Shown here: one piece after another, positions 52,119 to 59,904 of the stretch | Numbering within the stretch: position 1 is the first letter of the stretch | Layout: each line of letters opens with the position of its first letter | NCBI GenBank assembly: GCA_963791885.1 | Contig: CAWBUL010000005.1 | Location: forward strand, 620,001-684,000 | Source: CAVSUZ01 sp963791885 | GTDB taxonomy: Bacteria > Pseudomonadota > Alphaproteobacteria > Acetobacterales > Acetobacteraceae | Direction of reading: 5' to 3' | Length of the DNA: 64,000 nucleotides | Notes under the pieces: generated by a model | Told to the model about the DNA's origin: nothing | What the model saw: the letters and a program-made list of their open reading frames with translations, nothing else | Databases searched by the model: none | Position numbers and translations under genes: made by a program

Positions 52119-52561
52119 CAGTCCTTCTGACGTACGGTGTCCTCTGCGGCGTGGCGCATGCGCAAAGCGCGACGCCGGGCGGCATGCCTCCTCCGAGCGG
52201 CATGAGCCTCGCGGACTCCGCGGCTATGCGCTTCCCGCAACCCGTACGAGTCGGCGACCTGCTGCACAGGGAGGTGCTGCGTCCCGTTGAGAGCCAGAAC
52301 GTTCTTGGACGCGTGCGCGAACTCGTGCGCGCCAGCAACGGCCAGATCCTGGTGGTGATGGACTTCGGCGGGTTCTTCGGTTTCGGGAGCCGGCCGATTG
52401 CAGTCCCGGTCGATGCCATGGTGCTGCTTGGCAAAGATATGGAGGTCGTTGCGTTCACGCCGCAGCAGTTGCGGCGCTTCCCGACTTTCTCCGCATCGGG
52501 AACGAGTCCGATCTCGAATGATGCCGTCATAAAGGTCGGTCTCGCGAAACCATCGCATTGA
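52100..52561 (+). CDS. PRC-barrel protein with signal peptide
   Basis: About 153 residues if started at the GTG at 52100, inside the end of the previous gene. GALTVLLTYGVLCGVAHAQ is a signal peptide, and PVRVGDLLHREVLRPVESQNVLGRV followed by LVVMDFGGFFGFGSRPIAVPVDAM is a PRC barrel. PRC barrels act as small interaction modules in photosynthesis, RNA processing and stress proteins. Start uncertain; a longer start at 52034 would cut deeply into the molybdoenzyme gene. Last gene of the run that begins at 46310. Confidence 0.7.
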   Translation: MVRGALTVLLTYGVLCGVAHAQSATPGGMPPPSGMSLADSAAMRFPQPVRVGDLLHREVLRPVESQNVLGRVRELVRASNGQILVVMDFGGFFGFGSRPIAVPVDAMVLLGKDMEVVAFTPQQLRRFPTFSASGTSPISNDAVIKVGLAKPSH

Positions 52562-52765
52562 ATCGTTTTTGGGCGAATCGCTTTTTTGGGCGCCGAAGCG
52601 GCGGGTATTTGCTCCTGGAGAATCCACTCTCTCAATTGAGATGAGAGGAGGGGCGTGAAAACGGCGAATGGCGTGATCCGAACTCCGGCAAGAGCGTTGT
52701 CGGGCTAACCCGGGGCAGTTACGCAAATGTTCCGGGTTCGATTGGAAATGCCGAAAGGAAACGAC
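52562..52765. other. Intergenic region with a tandem GAATCG-T-GGGCG repeat
   Basis: Directly after the PRC gene, GAATCG followed by a T-run and GGGC occurs twice in tandem (about 52561-52592). The second half contains GAGAGGAGGGGCG but no start that leads into a coding frame. The promoter of the DUF892 gene is presumably here; I see no clear -35/-10 pair. Confidence 0.45.
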
Positions 52766-53278
52766 ATGGGCTTGTTCACGGGAGACATCGAAACGCTCAG
52801 CGACGCGTTCGTGCAGGTGCTTCAGACGACCTACTACGCCGAGAAGCAAATCACCCAGGCGTTGCCGAAGATGATCGAGAAGGCGACCTCACCCGAGCTC
52901 AAGCAAGGCTTCGAAACTCATCTGCGCGAAACGGAGAGTCACGTCTCGCGGCTGGAGCAGGTCTTCCGCATGGGTGGGGTCGAGCCTGGGGAGACGACTT
53001 GTGCAGCCATCGACGGGATCATCAAGGCGGGCAACAGCATGGCCGGCAACATTGCCGATTCCCACGTGCTGGACGCCGCGCTGACGTCTGCAGCGCAGAT
53101 GGTCGAGCATTATGAGATCGCGCAATACGGCACGATGATAGCGTGGGCTCGCGAGTTGGGCCGCGACGATTGCGCCAAGATTCTTGCTGACACTCTCGCA
53201 GAAGAGAAGGCAACGGACGAGAAGCTGACGCGCTTGGCCGAGAGCAGGGTCAACAGGTCGGCCAAGCAGGCTGCCTGA
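52766..53278 (+). CDS. DUF892 (YciE/YciF-type) ferritin-like protein
   Basis: 170 residues from ATG 52766, preceded by GAAAGGAAACG. LSDAFVQVLQTTYYAEKQITQALPKMIEKATSPELKQGF and HLRETESHVSRLEQVF follow the DUF892 pattern, with candidate di-iron residues in YAEKQI, HLRETESH and VEHYEIAQY. These proteins are stress-induced in enterobacteria; metal content not proven. Downstream, two palindromic repeat copies fill the gap to the next gene. Confidence 0.88.
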   Translation: MGLFTGDIETLSDAFVQVLQTTYYAEKQITQALPKMIEKATSPELKQGFETHLRETESHVSRLEQVFRMGGVEPGETTCAAIDGIIKAGNSMAGNIADSHVLDAALTSAAQMVEHYEIAQYGTMIAWARELGRDDCAKILADTLAEEKATDEKLTRLAESRVNRSAKQAA

Positions 53279-53293
53279 CGGAGGCGCCAGCGA

Positions 53294-53332
53294 GAGCGGT
53301 TGGCGCCTGACTGTGTCACGCGCAAACCGCTC
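53294..53332. mobile_element. Palindromic element copy D (weak member)
   Basis: GAGCGGTT (53294-53301) and AACCGCTC (53325-53332) form an 8-bp stem, with TCACGCGC inside as in copies A and C. It is shorter (39 bp) and shares less of the centre, so membership is tentative. It sits immediately 5' to copy C. Confidence 0.45.
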
Positions 53333-53348
53333 CGCGACCTGGTTTTGC

Positions 53349-53405
53349 GAGCAGATTCACGCGCGCTGAAACCGCAGGCGGTTCCAGTCAAGCACGATCT
53401 GCTCT
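53349..53405. mobile_element. Palindromic element copy C
   Basis: GAGCAGAT (53349-53356) pairs with ATCTGCTC (53397-53404), and the inner TTCACGCGC matches copies A and B (GCGCGTGAATC on the other strand). The centre differs: it contains an extra small palindrome (AACCGC and GCGGTT). The end of the element overlaps the TAG stop of the next gene (complement of 53404-53406), so that gene's stop codon was supplied by, or coincides with, the repeat. Confidence 0.65.
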
Positions 53406-53700
53406 AACCGACGCGCGCGAGCTCGGCCTGCATGTGGCCGAAGTGCGTGAGATGGGCGAGCTCGGCGCGGGCGCTTTCGATGCTGTCGAAGTGCGGCAGG
53501 AACTTGGACGGGACGTGGTTGATGCGGACGGGCGGCGCTTCGTCGATGACGCGGAGCTTGGAGTCTTCCAGCAGCTCGGCGATGACGAAGGTCGCCTTTT
53601 TCTCCCCATAAAACAGGTAGTCGTAGCGTTCGCAGGGCCGCAGGCCGCTGATGATCTCAGTCCTGAACTGGCCGGGCTTGCTGGTGAGGATCACGAACAT
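53404..53700 (-). CDS. Small uncharacterised protein following the ferredoxin gene
   Basis: 98 residues, no family recognised. FVILTSKPGQFRTEIISGLRPCERYDYLFYGEKKATFVIAELLEDS then PPVRINHVPSKFLPHFDSIESARAELAHL suggests a small mixed alpha/beta domain. The start overlaps the end of the ferredoxin gene by 44 bp in another frame, so the three genes of this unit are tightly packed. Probably a partner or effector of the HDO/ferredoxin pair, by position only. Confidence 0.7.
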   Translation of the reverse strand: MFVILTSKPGQFRTEIISGLRPCERYDYLFYGEKKATFVIAELLEDSKLRVIDEAPPVRINHVPSKFLPHFDSIESARAELAHLTHFGHMQAELARVG

Positions 53701-54028
53701 CCGGTTGCCTCATGCGTGCGAGCGGGGGAATGGCGCGGTCCTGGATCAAGGCGATGTCGGCTTCGATGGAGAGCTGACAAAGCAGGCGGTAGCCGTCCCT
53801 AAGGTTTTCGCCGAGTCGGCGGTTTTCTTTCCAGTTCGGCTCGGGCAAGTGCTCGGCGCCTTGCAGGATGCGGGAAGCACAGCGGCCGCACTGGCCGATG
53901 CCGCAGCCGAAATTGAGATGCGGGTATGGGTAACGGCGGGTCGCGGCGCAAACCACAAGGTTTGCGCCGCTCTCCACGTCCCCGGTTGCAGCTTCCCCGC
54001 TTTTCTTGTGGATCGTTACGTGAGGCAC
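53657..54028 (-). CDS. 2Fe-2S plant-type ferredoxin
   Basis: About 123 residues from a GTG at 54026-54028. Cys42, Cys47, Cys50 and Cys84 (FGCGIGQCGRC and LLCQL) give the C-x4-C-x2-C...C pattern of plant-type 2Fe-2S ferredoxins. The Cys motif is intact. It starts 17 bp after the HDO-type gene stop and most likely serves it as electron donor. A longer frame from 54160 lies inside that gene and is rejected. Confidence 0.8.
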   Translation of the reverse strand: MPHVTIHKKSGEAATGDVESGANLVVCAATRRYPYPHLNFGCGIGQCGRCASRILQGAEHLPEPNWKENRRLGENLRDGYRLLCQLSIEADIALIQDRAIPPLARMRQPDVRDPHQQARPVQD

Positions 54029-54045
54029 CCGGCTAAACTCTGACG

Positions 54046-54777
54046 TCAGGCGGCGAGATCGAGCTCCTGCAAGGGCAGCTCGGCTGCGACATATTCCTGA
54101 TAGAGGCCATTGGTGTAGAGGAGCCGCATCTGGGCGCCGATCTCGCAGATGCGGAGGCAACGGCGCTGCATGTCCGGCGTGTTGGCGTGTTCCAGGACAA
54201 TCTGATAGCCGCGCTCCCCGTGGATTTCATCGGAAACGATGTGGAGGTCGAAGAACTCCATCTCCTCATCGGAGAAGCCGTATTTCTCGCGCAGGGTGGG
54301 TGCCTGGCGGCGGTAGATCGACGGGACCTGAGATTCCAGGCCAACGACCAAGCCGGCGATGGCGACGACCGGGTCTTCGCGCATGGCGACAGTGAAGCAC
54401 CAGCTTTGTAGTGCGCGGGTGGTGGGTAGCATGTTGTCGGGATTTTCGATGCGCTCACGCGTGGTGCCGCAGGATTCGGCGAAGCGGATCAGCAGATCGG
54501 TGTGGCGGTCGGCGGCGATTTCTTCCTCATACATGTTGGAGAGGATGAAATCCTTCGCTTCCTTCATCGTGTCCGGCATGCGCGCATAGATGTAACCGAG
54601 ATAATCGGCGAAGGGGCCGACGTAGTGGTAGTGATTCTCGGCCCAGCGGGCGAGATGGGCGCGGGTGAGCTTGCCGCTGGCCCAGGCGACGCTGAAGGGG
54701 GACTTATTGGCGCTTTTGCCTTTGATGGCGTTTTCCAGCGCGGAGCGAAAGGCGGGCGGGGTAAGGAGTTCGGTCAT
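54046..54777 (-). CDS. Haem-oxygenase-like diiron oxidase/oxygenase family protein (PqqC/TenA-like fold)
   Basis: 243 residues of the helical TenA/PqqC-like fold. Candidate metal ligands are present in order: Glu85 and His92 in MYEEEIAADRHTDLL, Glu148 in VVGLESQVPS, and Asp183 and His186 in VSDEIHGERGYQ. This matches the haem-oxygenase-like diiron (HDO) group, which includes enzymes that oxidise fatty acids or amino groups. It is followed by a 2Fe-2S ferredoxin and a small protein, and a divergent GntR regulator stands upstream. Product unknown. Confidence 0.8.
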   Translation of the reverse strand: MTELLTPPAFRSALENAIKGKSANKSPFSVAWASGKLTRAHLARWAENHYHYVGPFADYLGYIYARMPDTMKEAKDFILSNMYEEEIAADRHTDLLIRFAESCGTTRERIENPDNMLPTTRALQSWCFTVAMREDPVVAIAGLVVGLESQVPSIYRRQAPTLREKYGFSDEEMEFFDLHIVSDEIHGERGYQIVLEHANTPDMQRRCLRICEIGAQMRLLYTNGLYQEYVAAELPLQELDLAA

Positions 54778-54808
54778 CAGCGGGTCCCCTGGCGCTTGTT
54801 CCCGTTCA

Positions 54809-54819
54809 CTGTATACAAT
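54809..54819. promoter_or_regulatory. Candidate GntR operator (GTATAC core)
   Basis: TGTATACA is an 8-bp perfect palindrome at 54810-54817 in the 85-bp gap between the divergent HDO gene and the GntR-family gene. FCD-type GntR regulators commonly bind short GTATAC-like palindromes in this position. The flanks are less symmetric. Suggests that the GntR protein controls the HDO-ferredoxin unit and itself. Confidence 0.4.
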
Positions 54820-54862
54820 TCGTGTAGGGCGTCAACGCCTATCCGGGGTATGAGGGTCGCAA

Positions 54863-55543
54863 ATGTTGACGGGAGTATCGGCACCGCGCCGGCTGGGCGA
54901 GGACCATCCATCGCTGCACGACCGGGTGAAGGCGGCACTGGCGCAGGCCATCAGAAGCGGCCGGCTGCGTCCCGGCGAGCGGATCGTCGAGGAACGGCTG
55001 GCAGCGGAGTTCGGGGTTTCGCGCAATCCGGTACGGGAGGCGATCCGAGCTCTGGCAGCGGAAGGTCTCGTGGAGGTGAATGCGCGGCGCGGCGCCAGCG
55101 TGGCGTTTCTATCGGAACAAGAGGCACGGGAGACGGTAGAGGTGCGGGCGCTGCTGGAGGGCCACAATGCCAGGTTGGCGGCGCGTCGGCGGGATGCGGA
55201 AACCCTGCAGGTCATACAGGGGGTGCTCGACCGAGGAACGGCGGCGGTGGCGGCGGGGGAGTTCGGAGAGCTTTCGGATCTCAACCGGCAATTCCATCAG
55301 GCCCTGGCGGCGGCGGCACAGAATCGGGTGCTGGGAGAGGTGCTGGACCGGCTGCGGGAACGGACGGCGATGCTGTTCGCTCCGGAGGATCCGGCGCGGC
55401 AGCAGGGGTTCTGGGAGCAACACGCGGGGATTTTGCAGGCGATTCTGGAGGGCGATGAGGAGGCAGCGGCGCAGCGGGCGACCGCGCATGTGATGGCGGC
55501 TGGCGCTCAGTTGTCGGGGAGGAAGCCGTCCGGCACCACCTGA
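54863..55543 (+). CDS. GntR-family regulator, FCD subfamily
   Basis: 226 residues. Winged HTH at the N terminus (VKAALAQAIRSGRLRPGERIVEERLAAEFGVSRNPVREAIRALAAEGLVEVNARRGASVAFLS), then an all-helical FCD ligand domain (VRALLEGHNARLAARRR, LSDLNRQFHQALAAAA, WEQHAGILQAILEGDEEAAA). The Asn/His in NRQFH and the His in EQHAGI are typical ligand or metal positions. Divergent from the HDO-ferredoxin unit. Overlaps the downstream DUF29 gene by 37 bp, tail to tail. Confidence 0.92.
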   Translation: MLTGVSAPRRLGEDHPSLHDRVKAALAQAIRSGRLRPGERIVEERLAAEFGVSRNPVREAIRALAAEGLVEVNARRGASVAFLSEQEARETVEVRALLEGHNARLAARRRDAETLQVIQGVLDRGTAAVAAGEFGELSDLNRQFHQALAAAAQNRVLGEVLDRLRERTAMLFAPEDPARQQGFWEQHAGILQAILEGDEEAAAQRATAHVMAAGAQLSGRKPSGTT

Positions 55544-55947
55544 TCGGGGCTCCAGGAGCAGGAAGCAGGGAACATGGTTTCGGCCAGGCCCGTTTCACGC
55601 TCGGCGGCGCCAACCGCCCGATGGTAGGCGGCGAGCATCGCCTCCGCCAGGGACGGCCGCAGACTGGGACTGTCTTTCAGATGATCCGCCACCTCGCTGC
55701 GCTGGTCGCGGATAGTCAGGCACCGACTGTTGCCGCGATAACCTGGTTGCAATTGCCACTTCAGCAGATGGGTCAGGAGGACGGTGAGACGGCTGGTTAA
55801 CTCGCGCTTCTCGCTCCGCCCCATGCTGTCAATTTCCTCGGCGATGTTCGCTATGTCGGCTTCGGCGAACCGCCCCTCACGCAGCAGAGTCGCCTGCTCG
55901 GTCGCCCAAGCATAGAAATCCGTGTCGTATTTGCTCGCGTTGCCCAT
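55507..55947 (-). CDS. DUF29-family protein
   Basis: 146 residues from the ATG at 55945-55947. YDTDFYAWATEQATLLREGRFAEADIANIAEEIDSMGRSEKRELTSRL is the DUF29 signature, followed by LLTHLLKWQLQPGYRG. No function is known. A longer frame (to 56199) crosses the next gene and is rejected. Overlaps the gntR 3' end. Confidence 0.88.
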   Translation of the reverse strand: MGNASKYDTDFYAWATEQATLLREGRFAEADIANIAEEIDSMGRSEKRELTSRLTVLLTHLLKWQLQPGYRGNSRCLTIRDQRSEVADHLKDSPSLRPSLAEAMLAAYHRAVGAAERETGLAETMFPASCSWSPDQVVPDGFLPDN

Positions 55948-55957
55948 GGCGGCCGGT

Positions 55958-56275
55958 TCAATCCCCGCCCAGCGCGGCCTCGACCTCTCGGACAGCTTGC
56001 AGGGGGAGCGCGGCACGGCCGACAACTTTGCCGCCGACGCAGGCGAGCCAGTCGGCGCCATCGGGCGGGGTGGGGCGGAGTTCCACCACCTTGGCTTCGT
56101 CGTCCAGGGCAACGGCGCGATATTGGCGCCAGTTGCGCCATAGGGGACCGGGCATACGAACAACGCGGGCAATCGCCTTGCCCGCGTCATCCAGCCCAAC
56201 CCATTCGATGGCGCGGGCTAGTCCCGCAGCCGTCTCCTCGCGACCCCGCGTCCAGTGAAGGCGGGGCGCGTTCAT
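55958..56275 (-). CDS. Small uncharacterised protein downstream of fusA
   Basis: 105 residues, no family recognised. Mostly beta-rich: RLHWTRGREETAAGLARAIEWVGLDDAGK, then VVRMPGPLWRNWRQYRAVALDDEAKVVELRPTP. Ends 10 bp before the DUF29 start on the same strand, and so probably shares its transcript. Start ATG at 56273-56275, about 35 bp after the fusA stop. Confidence 0.6.
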   Translation of the reverse strand: MNAPRLHWTRGREETAAGLARAIEWVGLDDAGKAIARVVRMPGPLWRNWRQYRAVALDDEAKVVELRPTPPDGADWLACVGGKVVGRAALPLQAVREVEAALGGD

Positions 56276-56309
56276 TTAAACCCCCACACCCATCAGGAGG
56301 GATCCGCCA

Positions 56310-58418
56310 TCAGGCACTTTTTGCCATGATCTCGTCCGCGATGTTCCGCGGCACCGGATCGTAGTGGTGGAACTGCATGGTGAACGAGGCCCGGCCCTTC
56401 GTCATGCTTCGCAGATCTGAAATATAGCCGAACATCTCCTTAAGGGGAACATGTGCCCGGACGATGATCGTGGACCCCGAGCTCTCCTGGTTCTGGATCA
56501 TGCCCCTGCGACGGTTAAGATCTCCTACCACGTCGCCCACGTGATCCTGAGGCGTGGTGATTTCCACGTCCATGATCGGCTCCAGGATGATCGGGCCGGC
56601 CTTCTTCATGCCCTCGCGGAAGCAGGCCTTGGCGGCGATTTCGAAGGCCAGGGCCGATGAATCGACGTCGTGGTACTTGCCGTCGATCAGAGTGTATTTG
56701 AAGTCCACGGTGGGGAAGCCAGCGAGAACGCCGGTCTCGGCCTGGACCCTGATGCCCTTTTCCACGGCCGGAATGTATTCCTTCGGCACGGCGCCGCCGA
56801 CGACATCGTTTTCGAACACCACGCCGGCGTTACGCTCCAGCGGCTCGAAGGTGACCTTGACCTCGGCGTACTGGCCGGAGCCACCGGTCTGCTTCTTGTG
56901 AGTGTAGGTTTCCGTGTGCGGGCGGCTGATCGTCTCACGATAGGCGACCTGCGGGGCGCCGATATTGGCTTCCACGCCGTATTCGCGCCGCAGCCGGTCG
57001 ATGATGATCTCCAGGTGCAACTCGCCCATGCCGGACAGAATGGTCTGGCCGCTTTCCTGGTCGGTGCGCAGGCGGAGGCTGGGGTCTTCGGACGCGAGCT
57101 TCTGCAGCCCGATGCTCATTTTCTCGATCAATTCCTTGGTCTTGGGTTCGACCGAGATGTCGATCACGGGCACCGGGAACGCCATGCGCTCCAGCACCAC
57201 CGGATCGTCGGGGGAGGCCAGGGTGTCGCCGGTGCCGGTGTCCTTCAGGCCGACGAAGGCGACGATGTCGCCGGCGGAGACTTCCTTGATCTCCTGACGC
57301 TTGTCGGCGTGCATCTGGAACATCCGACCGATGCGCTCACGATGGTCCCTCGTGGTATTGAGGACCATATCGCCGGTCTTCAGCGTGCCGGCGTAGATGC
57401 GCACGAAGGTCAGGGTGCCGTATTTGTCGTTGATGATCTTGAAGGCGAGGCCGGCGAACGGTGCGTTCGGGTCAGCCTTGATCACCCGGCGGTCGGCGTT
57501 GTCCTCCTCGCCTTCCTCGGCGGCGACCTTGATGCCCGGAACGTCCACGGGGCTCGGCAGATAGTCGATGACCGCGTCGAGCAAGGGCTGGACGCCCTTG
57601 TTCTTGAAGGCGGTGCCGCACAGGACCGGGCGGAAGACGCCGGAAATAGTGCCGGCCTTGATGCAGCGCTTCAGCGTGTCTTCCGTGACGTCGCCATGCT
57701 CAAAGTATTCTTCCATGGCCGCGTCATCGACCGACAGGGCGGTGTCGAGCAGGGTCTGACGGTATTCCTTGGCGCGGTCGAGAAGGTCGGCGGGGATTTC
57801 CTCGTCGTGGAATTTCGCACCGAGTTCACCACCTTCCCAGATGACGGATTTCATGCGGACGAGATCGACGACGCCGACGAACTTATCCTCGATGCCGATG
57901 GGAAGCTGCAGCGGCAGCGCGACGATATCGAGCTTTTCCTTCAGTGTGGCGGCGGCGCGGTAAAAGTCGGCGCCGGTACGGTCCAGCTTGTTGATGAAGA
58001 TGATACGGGGGACGTTGTAGCGGTCGGCGAGGCGCCAGTTGGTTTCCGACTGCGGCTGCACCCCGGCCACGCCCTCAATGATGAAGATCGCGCCGTCCAG
58101 CACGCGCAGCGAGCGGTTCACTTCGATGTTGAAGTCGATATGGCCGGGGGTGTCGATGATGTTGATGCGGTGGTCCTTCCACTCGCACGTCACCGCTGCC
58201 GAGGTGATGGTGATCCCCCGCTCCCGCTCCTGCTCCATGTAGTCCGTGGTGGTGTTGCCGTCGTGCACTTCCCCGATCCGATGGGACACCCCGGTGTAGT
58301 ACAGGATGCGCTCGGTGGTGGTGGTCTTGCCCGCGTCGATATGCGCGGTGATCCCGATGTTACGGATCAGGGCAAGGTGGTCGTGAGTGGCTTGTGGAGC
58401 AGATGGGGCGGCCGGCAT
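56310..58418 (-). CDS. fusA: Elongation factor G
   Basis: 702 residues. G1 GITAHIDAGKTTTTERIL, G2 in ERERGITITSAAVTC, G3 DTPGHIDFNIEV, G4 NKLDRTGADF, G5 FNKGV region (CGTAFKNKGVQPLLDAV), then domains II to V with the conserved ILSGMGELHLEI and HVPLKEMFGYISDLRSMTKGRA. EF-G translocates tRNAs and mRNA. Unlike most bacteria, it is not next to rpsL, rpsG and tuf, so the str operon is split here. Confidence 0.96.
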   Translation of the reverse strand: MPAAPSAPQATHDHLALIRNIGITAHIDAGKTTTTERILYYTGVSHRIGEVHDGNTTTDYMEQERERGITITSAAVTCEWKDHRINIIDTPGHIDFNIEVNRSLRVLDGAIFIIEGVAGVQPQSETNWRLADRYNVPRIIFINKLDRTGADFYRAAATLKEKLDIVALPLQLPIGIEDKFVGVVDLVRMKSVIWEGGELGAKFHDEEIPADLLDRAKEYRQTLLDTALSVDDAAMEEYFEHGDVTEDTLKRCIKAGTISGVFRPVLCGTAFKNKGVQPLLDAVIDYLPSPVDVPGIKVAAEEGEEDNADRRVIKADPNAPFAGLAFKIINDKYGTLTFVRIYAGTLKTGDMVLNTTRDHRERIGRMFQMHADKRQEIKEVSAGDIVAFVGLKDTGTGDTLASPDDPVVLERMAFPVPVIDISVEPKTKELIEKMSIGLQKLASEDPSLRLRTDQESGQTILSGMGELHLEIIIDRLRREYGVEANIGAPQVAYRETISRPHTETYTHKKQTGGSGQYAEVKVTFEPLERNAGVVFENDVVGGAVPKEYIPAVEKGIRVQAETGVLAGFPTVDFKYTLIDGKYHDVDSSALAFEIAAKACFREGMKKAGPIILEPIMDVEITTPQDHVGDVVGDLNRRRGMIQNQESSGSTIIVRAHVPLKEMFGYISDLRSMTKGRASFTMQFHHYDPVPRNIADEIMAKSA

Positions 58419-58421
58419 TGA

Positions 58422-58626
58422 AAGGGGTCTCCGTTATCACGACGGGCGCCCGGGAAGAACCCGCGCGCCCGCGCATCGCCGGCCGTCAGGGCCAGCGTCT
58501 GACGCGCATGTGCGTTACCTCAGGCGGTTTTGCAAGCGGTTATTGGGCCTTGCACGCCAATCATGTGCGGAACGCTCTCACGCTTCGTAACACGCAGAAA
58601 TCGCTATCGGGTCTATAAGCGGCGGC
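58422..58626. other. Promoter region between fusA and the DUF1800 gene
   Basis: About 205 bp between divergent starts. No tRNA or other gene was found. It includes a GGGCGCCCGGG patch and GATAGCGATTT-type bases, but no promoter elements that I would defend. Confidence 0.4.
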
Positions 58627-59904
58627 ATGGATGTGGCGGCTTTTCAGGCGCTGAATCGTTTCGGCTTCGGCCCCGGCGCGCCGGCGGCAAATCCGAAAGC
58701 GTGGCTGCAGGCGCAACTGAGTCAGCCGGATACCGGACCCAGTCCGGCGCCAAGCACGGTCATGGCGCTGGAAGCACTGAAATACGACCGCGAGAACAAG
58801 CCTTCTCCCGGGCAATCGCAGAGTCGGGCGCTGTACCGGCAGGATGCGCTGGCGCTGCTGAGCAACGCATTGACGACCGAGACGCCGTATCGCGAGCGGC
58901 TGGTGTGGTTCTGGGCGAATCACTTCACGGTCTCGACACGGCAGGGCGGCTGTGCCGGGCTGATCGGGGCGTTCGTGCAGGAGGCCATACGGCCGCAGGT
59001 CACCGGACGCTTCCAGGACATGCTGCTGGCGGTGATGCGGCATCCGGCGATGCTACTTTACCTGGAGAATGCCGGCTCGGTCGGGCCCGACAGCAAGGCC
59101 GGGCAGCGCAGCCATCGCGGGTTAAACGAGAACCTGGCGCGCGAGTGCATGGAACTGCACACGGTCAGTCCGGCCTCGGGCTACACGCAGGCAGATGTGA
59201 CGAACTTCGCGCGGATTCTGACCGGATGGTCGGTCGATCTGAAGGGCGATCCGCCCGGGTTCCGCTTCCGGCCGTTTGCGCATGAGCCAGGTGAGATCAT
59301 GCTGATGGGTCGGACGTTCCCGCCCGGTGAAGCAGGGGGCGTTGCGGCGCTGGAATTCCTCGGCACACATCCGGCGACCTGCCATCATCTGGCGGAACAA
59401 CTGACCTGCCATTTCGTGGCGGACCAGCCGCCGGCGGATGCAGTGCGGCGGATCGAGACTGTGCTGCACGATACGGGTGGTGATCTGGGCGCGGCGTCGC
59501 GCGCCCTGATTGAGCTGCCAGCGGCGTGGCAACCGCAGACCAAGCTGCGCAGTCCGGCGGAGTTGCTGATCGCCTCGTACAGGGCGTTGGGGATGGAACA
59601 AGCGCCACCCCAGGCGCTGGGGTCGCTGGCGCTGCTGGGGCAGCCGATGTGGAGCGCTGTGCAGCCGGATGGCTGGCCGGATAAGGCGTCCGGCTGGATC
59701 GGTCCGGAGGCGATGATGCGGCGGGTCGATTTCGCCGTTGCAGTGGCGGGGCGGGCGAAAGAGCAGACCGATCCGGGGGCGATAGCGGAGGCAGCGCTGG
59801 GACCGGTGCTGCGGCCGGCGACGCTGACGGCGGTACAACGGGCCGGCTCACGGCGCGAAGCCGTGGCGCTGATGCTGGCTTCTCCGGAGTTTCAACGGCG
59901 ATGA
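58627..59904 (+). CDS. DUF1800-family protein
   Basis: 425 residues. RFGFGPGAPAANPKAWLQAQL, then RERLVWFWANHFTVST, VMRHPAMLLYLEN, and NENLARECMELHTV are the motifs of DUF1800 proteins. No signal peptide is clear. Always next to a DUF1501 gene, with which it overlaps by 4 bp here. The reaction catalysed is unknown; both proteins may act at the cell surface. Confidence 0.9.
   Translation: MDVAAFQALNRFGFGPGAPAANPKAWLQAQLSQPDTGPSPAPSTVMALEALKYDRENKPSPGQSQSRALYRQDALALLSNALTTETPYRERLVWFWANHFTVSTRQGGCAGLIGAFVQEAIRPQVTGRFQDMLLAVMRHPAMLLYLENAGSVGPDSKAGQRSHRGLNENLARECMELHTVSPASGYTQADVTNFARILTGWSVDLKGDPPGFRFRPFAHEPGEIMLMGRTFPPGEAGGVAALEFLGTHPATCHHLAEQLTCHFVADQPPADAVRRIETVLHDTGGDLGAASRALIELPAAWQPQTKLRSPAELLIASYRALGMEQAPPQALGSLALLGQPMWSAVQPDGWPDKASGWIGPEAMMRRVDFAVAVAGRAKEQTDPGAIAEAALGPVLRPATLTAVQRAGSRREAVALMLASPEFQRR

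Noticed and set aside
56670..58421. Very long open frame opposite fusA
   Set aside because: The plus-strand frame of 583 codons is the antisense shadow of a high-GC gene. It has no family similarity and overlaps EF-G completely.
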